A DNA stretch of 64,000 nt from Streptomyces sp. MP131-18 (GTDB lineage Bacteria > Actinomycetota > Actinomycetes > Streptomycetales > Streptomycetaceae): positions 6,750,729 through 6,814,728 of the forward strand of contig NZ_LZNS01000001.1 in the NCBI RefSeq assembly GCF_001984575.1. Direction: 5' to 3'. The notes below the pieces were generated by a model. That model was not told where the DNA came from. It ran no database searches and was given only the letters and a program-made list of their open reading frames with translations. Shown piece after piece: positions 7,940 through 15,846 of the stretch. Within the stretch, counting starts at the first letter, position 1; the number at the start of each line of letters is the position of its first letter. A program made the translations under genes and the position numbers.

Positions 7940-7961
7940 ACTGGTCCTACCAGTTGGACCA
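7940..7961. promoter_or_regulatory. Overlapping palindromes, likely GntR operator of the ABC/manD operon
   Basis: ACTGGT-CCT-ACCAGT (7940-7954) is a perfect palindrome with a 3-nt centre, and TGGTCC-N8-GGACCA (7942-7961) overlaps it. The TGGT/ACCA half sites fit FadR-subfamily operators (TNGTNNNACNA type). They lie 43 bp upstream of the first transport gene and downstream of a GntR regulator, which is why they are assigned to it. Confidence 0.7.
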
Positions 7962-8003
7962 GGAAAAGCGGGACAGAACGTAGCAAGAAAGTCGAGGACG
8001 CGG

Positions 8004-9320
8004 ATGTCCACGAGGAGCCAGTCCCTCAGCCGCCGTTCCTTCGGGAAACTCGCGGCGGCCGCGGCGGCAGCCGCGGGCGGGGTCACGCTCGGCGCCTGTT
8101 CGAGCGGCGGGGGCACCGCCTCGCCGAACGCGCCCTTGCGGATCATGGCGATCAATCACGTGTGGACGCACACGATCAGCAAGCGCCTCGGCGAGTTCGA
8201 GGATTTGATCGGCCGACGGGTGTCCATATCGATGCTCACCGCCGACCAGCTGGCCAACAGCTACAACGTGAAGCTGAACGCGTCGGCCACCGACGTGGAC
8301 GTGATGATGGTCCGCGCGCTCCAGGAGCAGCTGATCTTCGCCCACAACGGCTGGCTCACCGACCTGTCCGACCGGGTGCGGGACGATGCCTTCCGCTGGG
8401 ACGACTTCCAGGAAGCGCCGCGTGAGCGCTCCGCGACCGCGGGCAAGGTGCTGAGCGTGCCCGTCGTGACCGAGCGGCCCGCGCTGTACTACCGCAAGGA
8501 CCTCGTGGCGGACCTCGGCGGCCCGCCGCGCACGCTGGACGCCCTCATGGACCAGTCCCTGGAGCTCGCCGACCGGCGGAACAACTTCTTCGGCTACGTC
8601 GGACGCGGCCAGCGCAACGGTTCGGTCAGCCAGTGGTCCAGCTTCCTGTACTCCTTCGGCGGCGACTTCACCGTCGACGGGCAGTCGGCGATCGGCACGC
8701 CCGAGGCCATCGCGGCCTACGAGTTCTACGGGCGGCTGCTGGAGCGCACCGGGCCGCCCGGCGTCACCAACATGAGCCTCGAACAGGCCATGCCGATCTT
8801 CGCGCAGGGCAAGGCGGCGTTCTACATCGACGCCGACGCCATCTACACCAACTTCCTCGACCCGGGCGTCTCGACCGTCCAGGACACTGTCGGCTTCGCG
8901 CCGTTCCCCGCGGGCCCCGCCGGGTCGCGGCCGCACAACATCCCGTCGTGGAGCCTGGCGATCAACGAGTTCTCCCTGCTGCGCGACGACGCCTGGGCGT
9001 TCATCCGCTGGGCGTCGAGCCCCGAGATGGTCGCGGCCCTCCAGTCCGAGGGCATACCCGGGGCCCGCGAGTCCGCGTGGTCGGACCCCGCGACGCTCGG
9101 CGCGTTCCCCGGGGAACTGGCCGAGAGCATGCGGATCAGCACCGAGAACGGCCTGGGCCACGACCGGCCCGACGTACTCCAGGTCAGCCGCGCCAGGGAC
9201 ATCGTCGGCCGCCCGCTCGTGGCCGGGATCCTCGGGGAATCGGTGCCGCCCGTCGCGCGCGACGCCGACGCCGAGTTCGCCGACTTCCTTGTCCGCGACA
9301 ACCGCCACCGGGAGAGCTGA
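8004..9320 (+). CDS. ABC sugar transporter substrate-binding lipoprotein
   Basis: This is a 438-residue extracellular solute-binding protein of family 1 (MalE/cluster B type). The N-terminus carries a twin-arginine pattern (SRRSFGKL), an alanine-rich hydrophobic stretch, and a lipobox LGAC that would put the lipidated Cys at about residue 32. It is therefore exported by Tat and anchored as a lipoprotein. The ATG at 8004 follows GAGGAC. It is the first gene of a four-gene operon, and its TGA overlaps the ATG of the next permease. The ligand is inferred to be a sugar acid or glycoside, because a mannonate dehydratase-like gene closes the operon. Confidence 0.9.
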   Translation: MSTRSQSLSRRSFGKLAAAAAAAAGGVTLGACSSGGGTASPNAPLRIMAINHVWTHTISKRLGEFEDLIGRRVSISMLTADQLANSYNVKLNASATDVDVMMVRALQEQLIFAHNGWLTDLSDRVRDDAFRWDDFQEAPRERSATAGKVLSVPVVTERPALYYRKDLVADLGGPPRTLDALMDQSLELADRRNNFFGYVGRGQRNGSVSQWSSFLYSFGGDFTVDGQSAIGTPEAIAAYEFYGRLLERTGPPGVTNMSLEQAMPIFAQGKAAFYIDADAIYTNFLDPGVSTVQDTVGFAPFPAGPAGSRPHNIPSWSLAINEFSLLRDDAWAFIRWASSPEMVAALQSEGIPGARESAWSDPATLGAFPGELAESMRISTENGLGHDRPDVLQVSRARDIVGRPLVAGILGESVPPVARDADAEFADFLVRDNRHRES

Positions 9321-10288
9321 TGCCCACCACCAAGGCCCCGGAGACGACCCCGGAGCGCGCGGCCCTCCCCGGCCCGCGCCGCCCGCGCACCACGCGCGCG
9401 CCCCGCACGTTCGAGCAGGCCAACCGGCGGCTGAAGTGGGCCATGCTCGCCCCCGCGCTCGTGTTCGTCGGGGCGATGATCGTCTTCCCGCTGATCTTCA
9501 CCGTCAACCTCAGCTTCACCGATGCCTTCGGCGCGGTGAACGCGGACAAGGGCTACGTCGGCTTCCAGAACTTCACCGATGCCCTGGAGGATTCCAGGCG
9601 CTTCTGGCCGGCGATCCGGCGCACCGTCTGGTTCACGATCGGTGCCGTGGCGATCGAGACCGTACTCGGCCTCGCCCTCGCGATGCTGATGCGCAAGGCG
9701 TTCCGCGGCATGCGCTGGGTGCGCACGCTGCTGATCATCCCGCTGCTCACCACGCCGGTGGCCATCGGCATCCTGTGGCTGCTCATCCTGGACCCGACCA
9801 ACGGCATCGCCAACCACCTGCTGGACTCCCTCGGGCTGCCGCCGCAGGAATTCCTCGGCTCGGTGAGCCAGTCGCTGCCGACCCTGATGTTCATCGACGT
9901 CTGGCAGTGGACGCCGATGATGACGCTGCTGCTCCTCGCGGGCCTGTCCACCCTGCCCGAGGAGCCGGAGGAGGCGGCCCGGGTCGACGGGGCCAACGGC
10001 TGGCAGCGCTTCCGGCACGTCATCCTGCCGATGCTCGGCCCCACGCTGGCCACCGCGCTGGTGCTGCGTTCCGTGGATGCGCTGAAGACGTTCGACATCC
10101 TCTACGCCACCAAGGGACCGGGCGGCGGCTCGGACTTCGAGGTGGAGACCCTCAACGTCTACGCCTACGGGCTGACGTTCGACTACCAGGAGTACGGGCT
10201 CGCCTCGGCCGTGCTCGTCCTGTTCACCCTCTTCATCATCGGCGTCGTGGTCGTGCTCAGGCGCCGCGCCGGAAGGAAGTCCGCATGA
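9320..10288 (+). CDS. ABC sugar transporter permease (MalF type)
   Basis: This is a 322-residue inner-membrane permease with six predicted transmembrane helices, starting about residue 45 (WAMLAPALVFVGAMIVFPLIF). The cytoplasmic EAA loop is present as EEAARVDGANGWQRFRHVILP in the second half, where the ATPase docks. It overlaps the binding-protein stop by one base and the next permease start by four. No ATPase gene is present in the locus. In streptomycetes such systems usually share the multiple-sugar ATPase MsiK encoded elsewhere, and this is assumed here. Confidence 0.93.
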   Translation: MPTTKAPETTPERAALPGPRRPRTTRAPRTFEQANRRLKWAMLAPALVFVGAMIVFPLIFTVNLSFTDAFGAVNADKGYVGFQNFTDALEDSRRFWPAIRRTVWFTIGAVAIETVLGLALAMLMRKAFRGMRWVRTLLIIPLLTTPVAIGILWLLILDPTNGIANHLLDSLGLPPQEFLGSVSQSLPTLMFIDVWQWTPMMTLLLLAGLSTLPEEPEEAARVDGANGWQRFRHVILPMLGPTLATALVLRSVDALKTFDILYATKGPGGGSDFEVETLNVYAYGLTFDYQEYGLASAVLVLFTLFIIGVVVVLRRRAGRKSA

Positions 10289-11154
10289 GTGCCGCGACCT
10301 CGTCCCGTCCCGCGCCGCAGCGCCCCCGCGTCCGCAGCCGCGGGCGGCGGCGGAGCTGGTCGTGGCTGCGCGGCGTCGCCGTCACCGTGGTGTCCCTGGT
10401 CTTCGCGCTGCCGCTGGTGTGGATGTTCGCCGCCGCGTTCAAGACGAACGTGCAGGTCACCGACCCGAGCGTCGGGCTGATCTTCTCGCCCACCCTGGAC
10501 AACTTCCGCAACATCGTGGAGGACGGCGAGGTCTTCCGCTCCATGCTGAACTCGCTGATCGTCGGCGTGGTCTCCACCGTTCTGTCCGCCGTCATCGCCG
10601 TGCCCGCCGCCTGGGCCGTCGGCCGGTTCCGCATGCACCGCACCGGGTCGGTGGTGCTCGTCGCGCGCATCGTTCCGGCGATCTCGCTGCTGGTGCCGTG
10701 GTACTACCTGTTCGCGCAGATCGGCCTGGTGGGCAGCTACACCGTGCTGGTGCTCAGCCACATGTTCGTCTCGGTGCCGCTGATCCTGTGGATCATGATC
10801 GGCTTCTTCGAGAGCCTGCCGGTCGAGCTGGAGGAGGCCGCCCGCACGGACGGGCTCAGCGCCTTCGGCGCGTTCTGGCGGATCGCGCTGCCGCTGGCCG
10901 CGCCCGGCACCGCGACCGCCGCGCTGCTCGCGTTCGTCTCCAGCTGGAACAACTTCATGTTCGCGCTGATCTTCGCGGACGAGGACACGCAGACGGTGCC
11001 CGTGACGCTGTTCAACTTCATCTCCTACGCCAGCACCGACTGGGGCGGGCTGATGGCCGCCGCCAGCCTGATCACCGTTCCCGTCGTCATCGCCGCCCTC
11101 ATCGGGCAGAAATACCTGGTGGCCGGTCTGACGGCCGGAGCCACCAAGGGCTGA
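10285..11154 (+). CDS. ABC sugar transporter permease (MalG type)
   Basis: This is a 289-residue second permease of the importer. The ATG overlaps the previous TGA (ATGA). It has an Arg-rich N-terminus, a first membrane helix near residues 32-54, and the EAA loop ELEEAARTDGLSAFGAFWRI followed by LPLAAPGTATAALLAF. It pairs with the MalF-type subunit to form the membrane channel. Confidence 0.93.
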   Translation: MSAATSSRPAPQRPRVRSRGRRRSWSWLRGVAVTVVSLVFALPLVWMFAAAFKTNVQVTDPSVGLIFSPTLDNFRNIVEDGEVFRSMLNSLIVGVVSTVLSAVIAVPAAWAVGRFRMHRTGSVVLVARIVPAISLLVPWYYLFAQIGLVGSYTVLVLSHMFVSVPLILWIMIGFFESLPVELEEAARTDGLSAFGAFWRIALPLAAPGTATAALLAFVSSWNNFMFALIFADEDTQTVPVTLFNFISYASTDWGGLMAAASLITVPVVIAALIGQKYLVAGLTAGATKG

Positions 11155-11209
11155 CGCCCCCAGCCCGTCCACGCCCGCCCCACGCCAGGAAGTGCAGGAA
11201 GAATCCCCT

Positions 11210-12430
11210 ATGAAGATCGTCGACGCGAACGTCGTCGTCACCAGCCCCGGCCGCAATTTCGTCACCCTGGAGATAGCGACCGACGAGGGCCTCACCGGCC
11301 TGGGCGACGCGACGCTCAACGGGCGTGAACTCGCCGTCGCCAGCTACCTCACCGACCACGTCGTGCCGCTGCTGCTCGGCACCGACCCGCACCGCATCGA
11401 GGACACCTGGCAGTACCTGTACCGGGGCGCCTACTGGCGGCGCGGACCGGTGACCATGGCGGCCATCGCCGCGGTCGACGTCGCGCTGTGGGACATCAAG
11501 GCCAAGGCCGCGGGCCTGCCGCTGTACCAGCTCCTGGGCGGCGCGAGCCGCGAGCGCGTGCGGACCTACGGGCACGCGGGCGGGCGGGACGTTCCCGAAC
11601 TGTTCGACTCGATTCGCGCGCGGCTGGCCGAGGGTTACCCCGCGATCCGCGTGCAGACGGGCGTTCCCGGCCTGACGAAGGTGTACGGCGTGCGCAGCGA
11701 GGCCGAGCTGGCCGAGGAGAGCGCCGGTCGCGGGCGCGTGGCCCGTCCGGTGGTGGAGGACTGGGACACCGACGCGTATCTGCGCCACATCCCGCGGGTG
11801 TTCGAGGCGGTCCGCAGCGAATTCGGTCCCGAGCTGCCGCTGCTGCACGACGCCCACCACCGGCTGACGCCGATCCAGGCCGCGCGCCTGGGCAAGGAGC
11901 TGGAGCCGTACCGGCTGTTCTGGCTGGAGGACTGCACGCCCGCCGAGAACCAGGAGGGGCTGCGGCTGGTGCGCGAGCACACCACCACGCCGCTGGCGAT
12001 CGGCGAGGTGTTCAACAGCGTGCACGACTACCGGACGCTGGTGGACGAGCAGCTGATCGACTACGTGCGCTCGGCAGTGACGCACTTCGGCGGGGTCTCG
12101 CCGCTGAAGAAGCTGTTCGACTACGCCGCGCAGCACCAGATCAAGAGCGCCATCCACGGGCCCGAGGACATCTCGCCGGTCGGCATGGCCGCCGCGATCC
12201 ACCTCGACCTCGCGGTGCACAACTTCGGGATACAGGAGTTCTCCGGGCACACCGCGCTGACCAACGAAGTGTTCCGGCACGCCTACACGTTCACCGACGG
12301 GTACCTGCACCCGGGCGAGGAGCCGGGCATCGGCGTCGAACTCGACCGCGGGCTCGCGACGGCCCACCCCTACGCACCGTCCTACCTGCCGGTCAACCGG
12401 CTCCAGGACGGCACCGTTCACGACTGGTGA
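11210..12430 (+). CDS. manD: Enolase-superfamily sugar-acid dehydratase, ManD/RspA type
   Basis: This 406-residue protein belongs to the mannonate dehydratase subgroup of the enolase superfamily, whose members dehydrate D-mannonate and/or D-gluconate to the 2-keto-3-deoxy acid using Mg2+. The metal ligands are recognisable in order: Asp in LLHDAHHRL, Glu in FWLEDC and Glu in AIGEVFN. The His of the HDAHH motif is the expected catalytic base, and the Tyr in LTKVYGV is also conserved. HGPEDISPVG follows near the C-terminus. The ATG has GGAAG upstream. The gene lies 55 bp behind the permease, so imported acid is probably its substrate. Catalytically slow members exist, so activity is not certain. 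Confidence 0.87.
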   Translation: MKIVDANVVVTSPGRNFVTLEIATDEGLTGLGDATLNGRELAVASYLTDHVVPLLLGTDPHRIEDTWQYLYRGAYWRRGPVTMAAIAAVDVALWDIKAKAAGLPLYQLLGGASRERVRTYGHAGGRDVPELFDSIRARLAEGYPAIRVQTGVPGLTKVYGVRSEAELAEESAGRGRVARPVVEDWDTDAYLRHIPRVFEAVRSEFGPELPLLHDAHHRLTPIQAARLGKELEPYRLFWLEDCTPAENQEGLRLVREHTTTPLAIGEVFNSVHDYRTLVDEQLIDYVRSAVTHFGGVSPLKKLFDYAAQHQIKSAIHGPEDISPVGMAAAIHLDLAVHNFGIQEFSGHTALTNEVFRHAYTFTDGYLHPGEEPGIGVELDRGLATAHPYAPSYLPVNRLQDGTVHDW

Positions 12431-12442
12431 CGCGGTCCTGGG

Positions 12443-12470
12443 CCCGCCGCCCGTACGGCCGGGCGGCGGG
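12443..12470. terminator. Bidirectional hairpin between manD and the SIP gene
   Basis: CCCGCCGCCCG (12443-12453) and CGGGCGGCGGG (12460-12470) form an 11-bp perfect stem with a 6-nt loop between two convergent genes. It has no T run, which is common for G+C-rich terminators. Confidence 0.6.
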
Positions 12471-12487
12471 GAACGGCGCGGCGGCCG

Positions 12488-13321
12488 TCAGGCGGCGGCC
12501 GCCGCGGCGATCGCCTCGTTGATCAGGTCCTCCTCCGAGGTGCCGCGGCGCCAGTAGCCGGTGAACGTGACGCGGGGGCGGTCCACACCCCGGTCGTTCA
12601 CCAGGTGGCGGCGCAGGCCCCGCACGGTGCTCGCCTCGCCGGCGAGCCACGCGTAGGGCGTGCCGCCGGGGAACGCGGCGCTCCTGACCGCGTCCAGCAC
12701 GGAGGCGCCCGGCGCCTCCTCGCGGACCAGCCAGGTGATGTCCGCGTCCGCTTTCGTCGGCAGCTCCCTGCGGTCGGCGGCGTGGTCCACCTCGATCCAC
12801 ACCTGGGCGCCGATGCCGGGCGGCAGCCAGGCGAGGATGCCCTCGACGGCCGGGAGCGCGGTGGCGTCCGCGGTCACCAGAACCCAGTCGGCCTCCGGCG
12901 GCGGGCGGAAGTCGACGCCGCCGTTGTCCTCCTCGACCGGGCCGAGCAGCGTCAGCTCGTCGCCCGCGACCGCCCGCGCGGCCCACCGGGAGGCGACGCC
13001 GACGTCGCCGTGCAGGGCGAAGTCGATGTCCAGCTCGTCCGGCTCGCGGCGGTGTTCGCGCACGGTGTAGGTGCGCATCGTGGCGCGCTCGCCGGGGCTC
13101 ATGCGCTGCCAGGCGGGCCACCAGCCGGCGCCCGCGCCGCGCGGCACGACGGCCCTTGGCTGGCCGGGGTGCGGCAGGAACAGTTTGATCCGCTGGTCCC
13201 GGCCGCCGCCGGCGAACCGGGCCAGCGCCGCACCGCCGACGGTGACCCGGACGAATCCGGGGCTGATGCGGTCGGCGCGCAGGACGTGCACGTCGAAGAA
13301 TTCGAAGGGTGCGGCTGTCAT
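12488..13321 (-). CDS. Siderophore-interacting protein (FAD ferric-siderophore reductase, SIP)
   Basis: This 277-residue flavoprotein of the ViuB/SIP family reduces imported ferric siderophores in the cytoplasm to release iron. The FAD-binding motif R-x-Y-T is in MRTYTVRE (about residue 82). The FAD/NAD-binding region follows with ADATALPAVEGILAW, and the family ending GYWRRG is present near the C-terminus. The ATG at 13321 is clear. An iron box at 13577-13595 lies upstream, with a possible 63-codon gene in between, so the gene should be iron-repressed together with the desC-desD pair 8 kb away. Confidence 0.92.
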   Translation of the reverse strand: MTAAPFEFFDVHVLRADRISPGFVRVTVGGAALARFAGGGRDQRIKLFLPHPGQPRAVVPRGAGAGWWPAWQRMSPGERATMRTYTVREHRREPDELDIDFALHGDVGVASRWAARAVAGDELTLLGPVEEDNGGVDFRPPPEADWVLVTADATALPAVEGILAWLPPGIGAQVWIEVDHAADRRELPTKADADITWLVREEAPGASVLDAVRSAAFPGGTPYAWLAGEASTVRGLRRHLVNDRGVDRPRVTFTGYWRRGTSEEDLINEAIAAAAAA

Positions 13322-13351
13322 GGTCGTCCTCCCGGGGGTCCGGCTTCGGCG

Positions 13352-13543
13352 TCAGCCGAGCCGCTCGGCGTTGCTGAGGGCTTGGGTGAGCCGCTCGACG
13401 AGCGGCGCGCAGCCCTGGTGGGTCCAGCGCTCCTCCATGGACCAGGGCACGATCCGGCGGGCCCGCGTGCGGGCCGCCGGGACCCGGCCGCGCGCGGTGG
13501 CGACGCGCCGGGGGGAGGGGATCGGCGTGCGGGGTCTGGCCAT
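13352..13543 (-). CDS. Possible small basic protein behind the iron box
   Basis: This 63-codon frame opens with ATG about 34 bp downstream of the iron box and ends 30 bp before the SIP gene. An AAGG lies eight bases upstream of the ATG. The product is Arg/Pro-rich in the first half (MARPRTPIPSPRRV), with a helical second half (APLVERLTQALSNAERLG). No family is recognised. It may be a real small iron-regulated gene or simply leader sequence of the SIP mRNA. Confidence 0.4.
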   Translation of the reverse strand: MARPRTPIPSPRRVATARGRVPAARTRARRIVPWSMEERWTHQGCAPLVERLTQALSNAERLG

Positions 13544-13576
13544 ACAGACTGCCTTGGCCTCTCGGTCGATTCGGGC

Positions 13577-13595
13577 AAAGGTTAGGCTAACCTAA
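13577..13595 (-). promoter_or_regulatory. Iron box (DmdR/IdeR-type operator) for the SIP unit
   Basis: AAAGGTTAGGCTAACCTAA matches the palindromic consensus TTAGGTTAGGCTAACCTAA at 17 of 19 positions, including the whole core. It is upstream of the 63-codon frame and the SIP gene on the minus strand. Confidence 0.9.
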
Positions 13596-13717
13596 CTGCA
13601 CGGTGCCCGCGAGATCCAGCAGCCGGAGGGACGTGCGACCCGCGCGCGCCCCATGCGCCGTGGCCGTTCCCGCGGCGCGGCGGCCGGCCCGGGCGGCCAC
13701 CGGGTAGCGTCGGGCGC

Positions 13718-14050
13718 ATGCACCAGCCCCAGCCCCACGACGCAGCGCCGCCGCCCGCGGCGGAACGGGCCCACCGGGCCGGCGAACCGTCCGGGGAGCA
13801 GCCCCCGGCCCACGACGAGGCCTCCGACGAGGCCCCGGCCGCCGGCGAATACGCCGAGGACGGCCCGCGCCCGCTCGGCATCGCCGTCGAGCGCACCGGC
13901 AACGCCGAGGTCGACGCCCGGCTCGCGCGCCTCGCCGACGCCGACGGACTCGGCGTCGGCGGCCACATCGAGGTGTACGAGGATGTCCACCGTGGCCTGC
14001 GCGAGACGCTGGCCGCCCTCGACCGGCCGTCCGTCACCCCCAGGAGCTGA
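13718..14050 (+). CDS. Small acidic protein upstream of tlyA
   Basis: This is a 110-residue hydrophilic protein. The first 50 residues are Pro/Ala/Glu-rich and probably disordered. The C-terminal half (GNAEVDARLARLADADGLGVGG, then HIEVYEDVHRGLRETL) is a compact helical segment. Such a protein is commonly found directly upstream of tlyA in streptomycetes. Its stop is 8 bp from the tlyA GTG. The function is unknown. Confidence 0.8.
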   Translation: MHQPQPHDAAPPPAAERAHRAGEPSGEQPPAHDEASDEAPAAGEYAEDGPRPLGIAVERTGNAEVDARLARLADADGLGVGGHIEVYEDVHRGLRETLAALDRPSVTPRS

Positions 14051-14057
14051 ACTCCCC

Positions 14058-14882
14058 GTGGCAGCAGCGACACAGCGACGCCTGAGCCGACTCGACGCGG
14101 AGCTGGTACGGCGCCGGCTGGCCCGTTCCAGGGAGCACGCCAGAACGCTCATCGACGCCGGCCGGGTCACCGTGGACGGCGCCACCGCGGCCAAGGCCGC
14201 CACCCAGGTCGCCACCAGCGCCGCCGTCGTCGTGCGCGAGGACAACGGCGATCCGGACTACGTCTCCCGCGGCGGCCACAAACTCGCGGGGGCCCTGGCG
14301 GCGTTCACCCCGCACGGCCTGACCGTCGGCGGCCGGCGCGCCCTGGACGCCGGTGCGTCCACCGGCGGATTCACCGACGTGCTGCTGCGGGCGGGCGCTG
14401 CCTCGGTCGTCGCCGTCGACGTCGGCTACGGCCAGCTCGCCTGGTCCCTGCGCGCCGACGACCGCGTCACGGTCAAGGACCGCACCAACGTGCGGGAGCT
14501 GACCGTGGCGGAGATCGGCGGCGAGCCGGTCGAACTCGTCGTCGGCGACCTGTCGTTCATCCCGCTCGGCCTGGTCCTGCCCGCCCTGGTCCGCTGCGCG
14601 GCTCCCGGCGCCGACTTCGTGCTCATGGTCAAGCCGCAGTTCGAGGTCGGCCGCGAACGCCTCGGCAGCGGCGGCGTCGTGCGCAGCACGCAGCTGCGCG
14701 CCGAGGCCGTGCGCACCGTGGCCCGGCACGCGGCCGGCCACGGCCTCGGCGTGGCGGGCGTCACGGCCAGCCCGCTGCCCGGCCCCTCCGGCAATGTTGA
14801 ATACTTTCTCTGGCTGTGCGCCGGGGCACCCGCACTCGACCCGGCCGACGTCGACCGCGCCGTGACGGAGGGCCCGCAGTGA
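14058..14882 (+). CDS. tlyA: TlyA 16S/23S rRNA 2'-O-methyltransferase
   Basis: This 274-residue protein has an N-terminal S4 RNA-binding domain (about residues 6-65, RRLARSREHARTLIDAGRVTVDG) and a Rossmann methyltransferase domain. The SAM site is LDAGASTGGFTDVLL. Catalytic-core stretches KDRTNVREL, GDLSFIPL and MVKPQFEVGRERL are present. TlyA methylates the 2'-OH of C1409 in 16S and C1920 in 23S rRNA and affects capreomycin sensitivity in actinobacteria. The GTG at 14058 follows AGGAG. The stop overlaps the nadK start (GTGA). Confidence 0.95.
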   Translation: MAAATQRRLSRLDAELVRRRLARSREHARTLIDAGRVTVDGATAAKAATQVATSAAVVVREDNGDPDYVSRGGHKLAGALAAFTPHGLTVGGRRALDAGASTGGFTDVLLRAGAASVVAVDVGYGQLAWSLRADDRVTVKDRTNVRELTVAEIGGEPVELVVGDLSFIPLGLVLPALVRCAAPGADFVLMVKPQFEVGRERLGSGGVVRSTQLRAEAVRTVARHAAGHGLGVAGVTASPLPGPSGNVEYFLWLCAGAPALDPADVDRAVTEGPQ

Positions 14883-15793
14883 CCACCAGCGAGGACGCAC
14901 GCACCGTCTTCCTGCTCGCGCACACCGGCCGCCCCGCGGCCATCCGCAGCGCCGAACTGGTGGTCCAGGGGCTGCTCGCCCACGGCATCGGCGTCCGCGT
15001 ACTCGCCGAGGAGGCCGCCGACCTGCCGCTGCCCCCGGCAGTGGAGCGGGTCGAGAAGGACGCGCCGGGCTGCGGCGTCCTGGACGGCTGCGAACTCCTC
15101 ATCGTCCTCGGCGGCGACGGCACCCTGCTGCGCGGCGCCGAGTTCTCCCGCGCCTCGGGTGTGCCCATGCTGGGCGTCAACCTCGGACGCATCGGTTTCC
15201 TCGCCGAGGCGGAACGCGACGACCTCGACAAGGTCGTCGACCGCGTCGTCGGCCGCGCCTACGAGGTCGAGGAACGCATGACCCTCGACGTCCTCGTGCG
15301 TGACAACAGCAACACCGTGTACGCCGACTGGGCCCTCAACGAGGCGTCCGTGGAAAAGGCCGCCCGCGAACGTCTGCTCGAAGTCGTGATCGAGGTGGAC
15401 GGCCGTCCGGTCTCCGGCTTCGGCGGCGACGGCGTCGTGTGCGCCACCCCGACCGGCTCCACCGCCTACGCGTTCTCCGCCGGCGGGCCCGTCGTCTGGC
15501 CCGAGGTCGAGGCGCTGCTCATGGTGCCCATCAGCGCCCACGCCCTGTTCGCCAAACCGCTGGTCACCGCGCCGGACTCGGTCCTCGCCGTCGAGCTGAG
15601 GCACCACACCCAGCCGGGCGTGCTGTGGTGCGACGGCCGCCGCAGCGTCGACCTGCCGCCGGGCGCCCGCGTCGAAGTGCGCCGCGGGGCCGTTCCCGTG
15701 CGCCTGGCGCGGCTCCACCACGCCCCCTTCACCGACCGTCTCGTCGCCAAATTCGCCCTCCCGGTGGCCGGCTGGCGCGGCGGCACGCACTGA
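14879..15793 (+). CDS. nadK: NAD kinase
   Basis: This 304-residue protein phosphorylates NAD to NADP. The diagnostic LIVLGGDGTLLRGAEF motif (catalytic Asp in GGDGT) is followed by MLGVNLGRIGFLAE, the NAD-binding WALNEASVEK and the glycine-rich GDGVVCATPTGSTAYAFSAGGP. It is translationally coupled to tlyA through a GTGA overlap and precedes recN, the conserved actinobacterial order tlyA-nadK-recN. Confidence 0.96.
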   Translation: MTTSEDARTVFLLAHTGRPAAIRSAELVVQGLLAHGIGVRVLAEEAADLPLPPAVERVEKDAPGCGVLDGCELLIVLGGDGTLLRGAEFSRASGVPMLGVNLGRIGFLAEAERDDLDKVVDRVVGRAYEVEERMTLDVLVRDNSNTVYADWALNEASVEKAARERLLEVVIEVDGRPVSGFGGDGVVCATPTGSTAYAFSAGGPVVWPEVEALLMVPISAHALFAKPLVTAPDSVLAVELRHHTQPGVLWCDGRRSVDLPPGARVEVRRGAVPVRLARLHHAPFTDRLVAKFALPVAGWRGGTH

Positions 15794-15846
15794 GCCGGAG
15801 CCTTCCGTACAGGGGCCGTCGTCGCCAGGCGCCCGGTTAACCTCGT

